11,501 bases of DNA from Prevotellaceae bacterium (GTDB lineage Bacteria; Bacteroidota; Bacteroidia; Bacteroidales; Bacteroidaceae). The stretch lies in the NCBI GenBank assembly GCA_022508635.1, contig JAFLUV010000067.1, positions 1-11,501 on the forward strand. The letters are read 5' to 3'. The translations under genes and the position numbers were made by a program. Below the pieces are notes generated by a model that did not search any database, was not told the origin of the DNA, and saw only the letters and a list, made by a program, of their open reading frames with translations. Positions 6,697 to 11,501 of the stretch are shown piece by piece. The first letter of the stretch is position 1, and each line of letters opens with the position of its first letter.

Positions 6697-8406
6697 CTAT
6701 TTCCCCAGTGTCCAAATCATGTCGTTCATGCGGCGAAGCAAGGCAACGGGGTCTGTGTCTTCTTCGTACGTGTTGGGAGCGAAGTGCTGAAGCATTTCGT
6801 CAAGCAGGCTTGCATCCTTAGCGCTGAGGGTGGGGCGGAGCAGGCGTATCTTTTCGTATGCCTGGATGCCTTCCACGAGACGCTCGAAGCGGATACTGCT
6901 TCCTCCGGGATAGACAAGGTAGCAGTCGCCGGCGTACCATCCTTGTTGGTTGTAACGGCTGTCCTGATTCGGCTGCTCAGGCCAACTGTTGTATGCCCAA
7001 CGCAGGTAGCCGTCGTAGCCGCAGGCCGAAGCGTGCAGGCCGAGGTAGGCGGATTCTGCCGGAGGCGAGCAGGTGAAGGTGTTGGGACGATTGGGGACAC
7101 AACAGGTGTAGAAAGTTATCTTCTGTCCCTTTGCGGTGCGGCGGGACAAGGCTTCGCCTTTGAACAGATTATAATTGAAGCCTACGCTGAGGTCGTCAAT
7201 GCGGTCGGCGGATTCGCTCTCCACGCTGTAGTTGGCGGCTCCCTCTATCTTGAACTCGGGGTCGGCCTCCTGAATGGTGCGCCATGCTGCTTCCATCTGG
7301 TTTGCCGGGCGTTCGTCCATTGCAATATATGTACGGCTGAACCAGCCTTTCTGGCGAAGGTGACGACTGAAATCCTTCAGGAACGGGACAATGAAGTCGT
7401 GATATGCCTGTTCGTCAGGTTTGCAGGCAATAAACTGCACGTTGTTCGTGGCGCAGTCGTAATAGTCAAAGCGATAGTGCCAGGGCACAAGGGTATAGCA
7501 GTCTATCTGCTCCGTGATGCCGCACGACATCATGAACTCTACCCATTTGTCGAAGACGGTGTAGTCATATTGCCAGGTGCCGTCGAGCTGTTTCTGTTTG
7601 CCGATCATACTCTCGAAGGGGTCGAAGGTCTGACCGTTCCAGGGACGGTTAATGACGGAGCAGGTGATGACCTTCTGTCCTGCAGCTGCCAAAAGCTCCA
7701 TCGTGGGGCGCATCAGGTCGAAGTGCTGTTGGCTCCAGAGCGGAACGCCGTAGTAACGCGCTACGGAGTAGGGATTCTGCCAGAGGTCGAGGTGGAAGGC
7801 CCACTGGTCGGGAGCAGGCAAAGTGCGGTCTGCCACTTGCAATTGCAAAGGCAGGGCGAGCGTCCCTCCGTCACAGTGTATGGTCACTTTGCCTTGATAG
7901 GTGCCGGGCTTTGCATCGGCAGGAACATGAATGTCGAGCCAGAGCGGACGGGCGGTATTAGCTTCCACTTTTAGCGTTTCTGTGGGATCGAGACGGTCTG
8001 CAAGCAAGAGTGAGTCTTTCCGGTTGTTAATAATATCTGCCAGGACATAGCGCACAAAATACTTCTTTACGGCAGAGGCGGGGATGACGTTCCTGCCGCT
8101 CTTGAGGTCACTGACCGTAAACGATACTTCTCCGAGCTCCTTTGGCGTGGCAAGTACGGCCTGTGCCGATACCCTCTCACCGCGCCAGGCACGCAGCAGG
8201 GGCGGCTTTTGTGTGGTTGCCGGCACTTGCGAGCGCGAGTAGCGCACGTCCGTACTGCCCCATCCTAAGGTGGGATGTGCCACTTGCTGCCAGGCATCCT
8301 GGGAGCCGGGCTTAGGGTCGGCCGGTTCTGTGTCATTGACTTGCGCATTGGCGCAGAGTGCGACAAATGCAAAAAGGAGGGAAAGGGGGAAGAAAATTCG
8401 TTTCAT
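6697..8406 (-). CDS. Secreted GH123-type glycosidase (beta-N-acetylgalactosaminidase family, formerly DUF4091)
   Basis: The 569-aa protein has a signal peptide (residues 1-21, CANA-QV), a beta-rich N-terminal domain (about 22-195) and a barrel-like catalytic region. It matches the architecture of glycoside hydrolase family 123, whose catalytic domain was earlier called DUF4091. Characterised members release GalNAc by substrate-assisted catalysis using an adjacent Asp-Glu pair. Asp364-Glu365 in YIAMDERPANQ is the matching pair. Other barrel landmarks are HLDLWQNPYSVARY (205-218) and the late WAYNSWPEQPNQDSR stretch. Length fits the family (about 550-590 aa). The start is ATG 8406, 12 bp after the DUF3109 stop, so it is probably translated from the gpmI transcript. 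Many DUF4091 proteins are uncharacterised, so the exact sugar is inferred. Confidence 0.85.
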   Translation of the reverse strand: MKRIFFPLSLLFAFVALCANAQVNDTEPADPKPGSQDAWQQVAHPTLGWGSTDVRYSRSQVPATTQKPPLLRAWRGERVSAQAVLATPKELGEVSFTVSDLKSGRNVIPASAVKKYFVRYVLADIINNRKDSLLLADRLDPTETLKVEANTARPLWLDIHVPADAKPGTYQGKVTIHCDGGTLALPLQLQVADRTLPAPDQWAFHLDLWQNPYSVARYYGVPLWSQQHFDLMRPTMELLAAAGQKVITCSVINRPWNGQTFDPFESMIGKQKQLDGTWQYDYTVFDKWVEFMMSCGITEQIDCYTLVPWHYRFDYYDCATNNVQFIACKPDEQAYHDFIVPFLKDFSRHLRQKGWFSRTYIAMDERPANQMEAAWRTIQEADPEFKIEGAANYSVESESADRIDDLSVGFNYNLFKGEALSRRTAKGQKITFYTCCVPNRPNTFTCSPPAESAYLGLHASACGYDGYLRWAYNSWPEQPNQDSRYNQQGWYAGDCYLVYPGGSSIRFERLVEGIQAYEKIRLLRPTLSAKDASLLDEMLQHFAPNTYEEDTDPVALLRRMNDMIWTLGK

Positions 8407-8418
8407 GATATGTTTTGG

Positions 8419-8985
8419 TTATGATAGCAGTCCTTGTTTTAGCAGCTCGTCGGCTGTGGCGCAAAGCTCGTCGTACCATGCTTTGCCAAAGCGCCGGACG
8501 AGCGGCTCGCGCAGGAATTCATAGAGACGGATGCCGCGCTCCGTTCCGAGACGAATGGCATCCTCGCAAATGTTCCAGCGATGATAGTTGAGACCGACAA
8601 GCGCCCCGAGCTTCTTCTCGCGGATAGGGTAGAGGTGGCAGCTGATAGGTCTTTGCCTGAGCAGGCAGCCTTGTTCCCCTCGGAAGGCGCAGTTGCCGCC
8701 ACAGACAATGCTTGTCACCAGTTCGCCTTCCGGGTCGCTGTAGGCTACGCCTTGTTGGTCAATGACGGCCTGCGCTCCTGCTGAAAGCTGCGGCCAGAGG
8801 TCGTCGAGCTGTTCCTCGATGTCTGCTATTTCGTCCATGGTGACCGGCGCCCCGGCGTCTCCCTCCTCGCAGCAACGTCCATGACAGCTCTCAATGTCGC
8901 AACAAAAGAACTGCGACAGGATGTCGGTGTGCAGAATGACGTCGCCAACCTCGACAAGGTTACCAAACGATTGGTTTCTGCCCAT
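8419..8985 (-). CDS. DUF3109 family cysteine-rich protein
   Basis: The 188-aa protein matches DUF3109, a family of unknown function common in Bacteroidetes and related to the YkgJ-type metal-binding cysteine cluster proteins. It has ten cysteines, at 28, 29, 34, 38, 39, 95, 99, 107, 116 and 140. The clusters FCCDIESCHGRCCEEGDAG and CGGNC...GCLLRQRPISC probably bind zinc or iron. No signal peptide or membrane segment is present, so it is cytosolic. The ATG at 8985 lies inside the end of ung (26-bp overlap, different frame), which implies translational coupling. No alternative ATG is available near the conserved VEVGDVI start, and family members often begin about eight residues later. GH123 follows after 12 bp. 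The role is unknown. Confidence 0.88.
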   Translation of the reverse strand: MGRNQSFGNLVEVGDVILHTDILSQFFCCDIESCHGRCCEEGDAGAPVTMDEIADIEEQLDDLWPQLSAGAQAVIDQQGVAYSDPEGELVTSIVCGGNCAFRGEQGCLLRQRPISCHLYPIREKKLGALVGLNYHRWNICEDAIRLGTERGIRLYEFLREPLVRRFGKAWYDELCATADELLKQGLLS

Positions 8986-9622
8986 GCTGCGTGAGGTATT
9001 CGTTGCACTTCAGGAAGTGTCCGTTGCCCATGAAGCCTCGCATGGCACTGAGCGGGCTGGGGTGTGCGCTTTGCAGTACGAGGTGACGCGTGCGGTCGAT
9101 GAGGGCGGCCTTCCGGCCTGCCGGGGCTCCCCAGAGCATGAACACCAAGTGGTTGCGACCACGGTTGAGGGCATCGATGGCTGCGTCGGTGAATGTCTCC
9201 CATCCTCGTCCGCTATGGCTGAAGGCCTGATGCTCGCGGACGGTCAGGCAGGTGTTGAGCAGGAAGACGCCCTGCTGTGCCCAGCGCGTCAGGTTGCCGC
9301 TTTGCGGGACGGGTGCTCCCGTTTCGCTCTCTATCTCCTTGAAGATGTTCCTGAGCGAGGGCGGGAAGGGTACGCCGTCGTTTACGCTGAAGCAGAGTCC
9401 GTGTGCCTGTCCGGGGCCGTGATAGGGGTCTTGTCCGAGGATGACGACGCGCACCTGGTGAAAGGGTGTCGTGTCGAAGGCATTGAAGATGAGCCGTCCC
9501 GGGGGATAGCAGGTGCCTGTGGCATACTCCTGGCGCACGAATTGCGTCAGTTCTGCGAAATAGGGCTTGCCGAACTCCTCGGCGAGTTGCTGCCCCCAGG
9601 ACGGTTCAATGCGGACGTTCAC
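8960..9622 (-). CDS. ung: Uracil-DNA glycosylase, family 1
   Basis: The 220-aa enzyme removes uracil from DNA to start base-excision repair in the cytoplasm. All family 1 motifs are present: GQDPYHG with catalytic Asp65 (Asp64 in E. coli), the uracil-contacting Asn123 in LLNTCLTV, and the leucine loop HPSPLSAMRG with His187 at the same number as E. coli. Length is typical (E. coli 229 aa). The start codon is GTG at 9622, not ATG. No in-frame ATG lies near, and the N-terminus MNVRIEPSWGQQL matches Bacteroidales homologues. The gene starts 28 bp after gpmI and its end overlaps the DUF3109 gene, so it sits inside a minus-strand operon. Confidence 0.97.
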   Translation of the reverse strand: MNVRIEPSWGQQLAEEFGKPYFAELTQFVRQEYATGTCYPPGRLIFNAFDTTPFHQVRVVILGQDPYHGPGQAHGLCFSVNDGVPFPPSLRNIFKEIESETGAPVPQSGNLTRWAQQGVFLLNTCLTVREHQAFSHSGRGWETFTDAAIDALNRGRNHLVFMLWGAPAGRKAALIDRTRHLVLQSAHPSPLSAMRGFMGNGHFLKCNEYLTQHGQKPIVW

Positions 9623-9650
9623 GGCTTGGCTGTCAGTTGTCGGTTTTCTG

Positions 9651-11171
9651 TTATTCGTGTATGAGGCACTTGCCCGTCATCTCTTTTGGCTGCTCCAGCT
9701 CCATGATGTGCAGGATGCTGGGCGCGACGTCGGCCAGTACGCCGTTCTCCACCGTAACGCCTTGCTTGTCGGTTATGTAGATGAAGGGCACGGGCGAGAG
9801 CGAGTGTGCCGTGTTGGGCGTGCCGTCGGGGTTGAGGGCGTTGTCTGCGTTGCCGTGGTCGGCAATGATGACGGCTTCGTAGCCTGTGGCCTTTGCCGTC
9901 TCGATGACTTCGCCCACGCATTTGTCAACGGCCTTCACTGCTTCCTCGATGGCTTCGTAGACGCCGGTGTGACCCACCATGTCGCCGTTGGCGAAGTTGA
10001 CGACGATGAAGTCGTACTTGTCCAGCTTGATGGCTTCCACCAGCTTGTCCTTCACCTCGTAGACGCTCATCTCGGGCTTGAGGTCGTAGGTGGCGACCTT
10101 CGGGCTTGCCACGAGGATGCGTTCCTCGCCCTGGTAGGGAGCCTCGCGGCCGCCGTTGAAGAAGAAGGTGACGTGGGCGTACTTCTCTGTCTCGGCCGTG
10201 TGGAGCTGCAGGAGTCCCTTGCTGCTGATGTATTCGCCCAGCGTATTCATCACGTTCTCCTTGGGGAAGAGGATGTGCACGCCGGTGAAGCTTGCGTCGT
10301 AGGGTGTCATGCAGTAGTACTGCAGGCCGGGGATGGTGTGCATTCCCTGTTCGGGCATGTCCTGCTGGGTGAGCACGATGGTGAGCTCCTTTGCGCGGTC
10401 GTTGCGGTAGTTGAAGAAGATGACGACGTCGCCCTCCTTGATGGTGCCGTCGACGGCGCTGTTGCTGATGGGCTTGATGAACTCGTCGGTCACGCCCTCG
10501 TCGTAGCTCTCCTGCACGGCTTCCGGCAGGTCGTCGGCCTTCCGGCCCTCGCCGTTGACCAGCAGGTCGTAGGCTGTCTTGACGCGCTCCCAGCGCTTGT
10601 CGCGGTCCATGGCGTAGAAGCGGCCTACGATGCTGGCTATCTTGGCGTTGCCAGCCTCGTCGCACTTGGCGATGAGCTGTTCGATGAAGCCCTTGCCGCT
10701 CTTCGGGTCGGTGTCGCGTCCGTCCATGAAGCAGTGTACGAAGGTGTTCTTCACGCCGTATTCCCGGCCTATCTCGACGAGCTTGAAGAGGTGGTCGAGC
10801 GAGGAGTGTACGCCGCCGTTGCTGGTCAGGCCCATCAGGTGGACGTTCTTGCCCTGGAACTTGGCGTACTCGTATGCGTTGACGATTTCGGGGTTCCTGA
10901 GGATGCTGCCGTCGGCACAGGCGCGGTTGATCTTCACCAGGTCCTGATAGACGATGCGGCCGGCGCCGATGTTGAGGTGACCCACCTCGGAGTTGCCCAT
11001 CTGTCCGTCGGGCAGACCGACGTTCTCACCGCTTGCCAGGAGCTGGCTGTGGGGGTAGGTCGCGTTGATTGCATCAAGGTTGGGAGTAGGAGTGTTGAAG
11101 ATGACGTCGCCCTTGCCGTGGTTGCCGATGCCCCATCCGTCAAGGATCATCAAAAGAGCTTTCTTTGCCAT
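9651..11171 (-). CDS. gpmI: 2,3-bisphosphoglycerate-independent phosphoglycerate mutase
   Basis: The 506-aa enzyme interconverts 3- and 2-phosphoglycerate in glycolysis and gluconeogenesis. It belongs to the alkaline phosphatase superfamily and uses two manganese ions and a phosphoserine intermediate. Visible catalytic residues are Asp11 (ILDGWG), nucleophile Ser61 (GQMGNSEVGH), Asp397 and His401 (NGDMVGHTG), Asp438-His439 (ADHGNAD) and His456 (NTAHS). These align with the Geobacillus enzyme with a constant small offset. Length matches the family (about 505-515 aa). The C-terminal LHIMELEQPKEMTGKCLI is also typical. It is the first gene of the minus-strand run to GH123 and has a promoter upstream. 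Codon use is strongly biased toward G/C-ending codons, as expected for a highly expressed gene. This bias leaves the opposite strand open over its whole length. Confidence 0.98.
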   Translation of the reverse strand: MAKKALLMILDGWGIGNHGKGDVIFNTPTPNLDAINATYPHSQLLASGENVGLPDGQMGNSEVGHLNIGAGRIVYQDLVKINRACADGSILRNPEIVNAYEYAKFQGKNVHLMGLTSNGGVHSSLDHLFKLVEIGREYGVKNTFVHCFMDGRDTDPKSGKGFIEQLIAKCDEAGNAKIASIVGRFYAMDRDKRWERVKTAYDLLVNGEGRKADDLPEAVQESYDEGVTDEFIKPISNSAVDGTIKEGDVVIFFNYRNDRAKELTIVLTQQDMPEQGMHTIPGLQYYCMTPYDASFTGVHILFPKENVMNTLGEYISSKGLLQLHTAETEKYAHVTFFFNGGREAPYQGEERILVASPKVATYDLKPEMSVYEVKDKLVEAIKLDKYDFIVVNFANGDMVGHTGVYEAIEEAVKAVDKCVGEVIETAKATGYEAVIIADHGNADNALNPDGTPNTAHSLSPVPFIYITDKQGVTVENGVLADVAPSILHIMELEQPKEMTGKCLIHE

Positions 11172-11224
11172 AACGTTGTATTTAGTTTATAATCGTGTAT
11201 TATACATTCCTTTCAATCGGTGTG

Positions 11225-11256
11225 CAAAGTTACGAAGAAACGAGGGATGAGGCAAG
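11225..11256 (-). promoter_or_regulatory. Predicted promoter of the gpmI operon
   Basis: On the minus strand TAACTTTG occupies 11232-11225 (-7 box) and CTTG occupies 11256-11253 (-33 box), with 20 bases between. This matches the Bacteroidetes consensus with one mismatch in the -33 box, the same deviation as at rpmB. The start would be near 11219, giving a leader of about 48 bases with no Shine-Dalgarno sequence. Confidence 0.65.
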
Positions 11257-11281
11257 AAATGTCCCGTTTTTCGTGCACGAA

Positions 11282-11297
11282 CCCCCTTAAAAGGGGG
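11282..11297. repeat. CCCCCTT/AAGGGGG hairpin
   Basis: CCCCCTT (11282-11288) and AAGGGGG (11291-11297) are exact reverse complements separated by two As. The element lies between the gpmI promoter and the rightward -7 box, upstream of both, so it is not placed as a terminator for either. It could be a regulator site in the divergent promoter region, or the terminator of an unseen transcript reading in. Confidence 0.45.
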
Positions 11298-11344
11298 GAG
11301 AGAGGTGAAAAAACCGCACAAAAGTGAAAATTTTTACCCGAGAC

Positions 11345-11380
11345 GGGGGGGGGTGTTTTCAAAAGATTTTATTATCTTTG
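11345..11380 (+). promoter_or_regulatory. Candidate rightward promoter with a G9 tract at the -33 position
   Basis: TATCTTTG at 11373-11380 is a full match to the Bacteroidetes -7 consensus TAnnTTTG on the plus strand. The place where TTTG should lie (19-21 bases upstream) is inside a run of nine Gs (11345-11353), so no -33 box is visible. Homopolymeric G runs can change length by slippage, which would shift upstream spacing. The gene it would serve is outside the window. Confidence 0.5.
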
Positions 11381-11501
11381 CAGCGCAGACGGCAACCGCA
11401 TTGACGTATTGGCATCCCGGCATCTCCTCGCGTCCGCGGACACTCTCGCGCCACGGAGCTGCCGGCCTCGCACGACGGCGAAAAAATCGACGCGCGTCAG
11501 T
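11381..11501 (+). other. GC-rich stretch after the rightward promoter, no start codon on the plus strand
   Basis: This stretch contains no ATG on the plus strand, so any gene driven by the adjacent promoter would have a leader of at least about 110 bases. It is much richer in G and C than the promoter DNA beside it. It contains short perfect palindromes such as GTCCGCGGAC (11432-11441) and GACGCGCGTC (11489-11498). I do not recognise a tRNA, rRNA or riboswitch in it. It may be a structured 5' leader or the start of an RNA gene cut by the window edge. Confidence 0.35.

Noticed and set aside
6784..7974. 396-codon open frame on the plus strand opposite the GH123 gene
   Set aside because: It is antisense to a gene with a signal peptide and a family-specific catalytic pair. 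It lacks recognisable domains and a promoter.
9567..11192. 541-codon open frame on the plus strand opposite gpmI
   Set aside because: It mirrors the biased codon use of gpmI (few codons giving stops on the opposite strand). Its product is a low-complexity V/L/D/A-rich string with no motif, while the minus-strand frame has every iPGM catalytic residue.
11300..11425. Minus-strand open stretch starting near the GGAGATG at the right edge
   Set aside because: The frame is short, runs through homopolymers and the promoter region, and gives a low-complexity product with no family resemblance.

Overview
The window looks like ordinary chromosome from a Bacteroidales bacterium, most likely Prevotella or a close relative. 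The reasons are promoters of the Bacteroidetes type (a -7 box TAnnTTTG with a poor -33 box), A-rich leaders that mostly lack Shine-Dalgarno sequences, the rpmB-rpmG-DUF4295 gene trio, secreted GH97 and GH123 glycosidases, and a type IX-secretion-like C-terminal tail. Genus is inferred from gene content, not from a search.

Layout from left to right. Positions 1-325 hold no convincing gene but carry three repeat structures: a 33-bp near-perfect palindrome (57-89), a 93-bp nested inverted repeat built from four related copies of a motif of about 19 bp (100-192), and a 14-bp direct repeat with a 22-bp period (247-282). Positions 326-4484 are a two-gene minus-strand operon: a secreted GH97 glycosidase with a C-terminal carbohydrate-binding module, followed by a secreted C69 peptidase. 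A divergent promoter region (4485-4662) separates it from the plus-strand genes rpmB, rpmG and a 52-aa Bacteroidetes-specific ribosome-associated gene (4663-5317). That cluster ends at a strong intrinsic terminator (5337-5372). A plus-strand M16 metallopeptidase follows (5388-6644).

Positions 6697-11171 are a tightly packed minus-strand run, read as gpmI, ung, a cysteine-rich DUF3109 protein and a GH123-type secreted glycosidase. Gaps are 28, -26 (overlap) and 12 bp, with one recognisable promoter upstream of gpmI. The last 330 bases hold that promoter, a C/G hairpin, and a rightward -7 box whose -33 position falls in a run of nine Gs. They then run into a GC-rich stretch with no start codon on the plus strand.

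Functionally the window mixes housekeeping (glycolysis, uracil repair, ribosomal proteins) with secreted glycan and peptide hydrolysis. No SusC/SusD pair, regulator or transporter is present, so this is not a canonical polysaccharide utilisation locus. I see no defence system, phage, insertion sequence or CRISPR array. The least explained items are the left-end repeat cluster, the possibly phase-variable G-tract promoter at the right end, and the placement of a GH123 glycosidase in a gpmI-ung operon.
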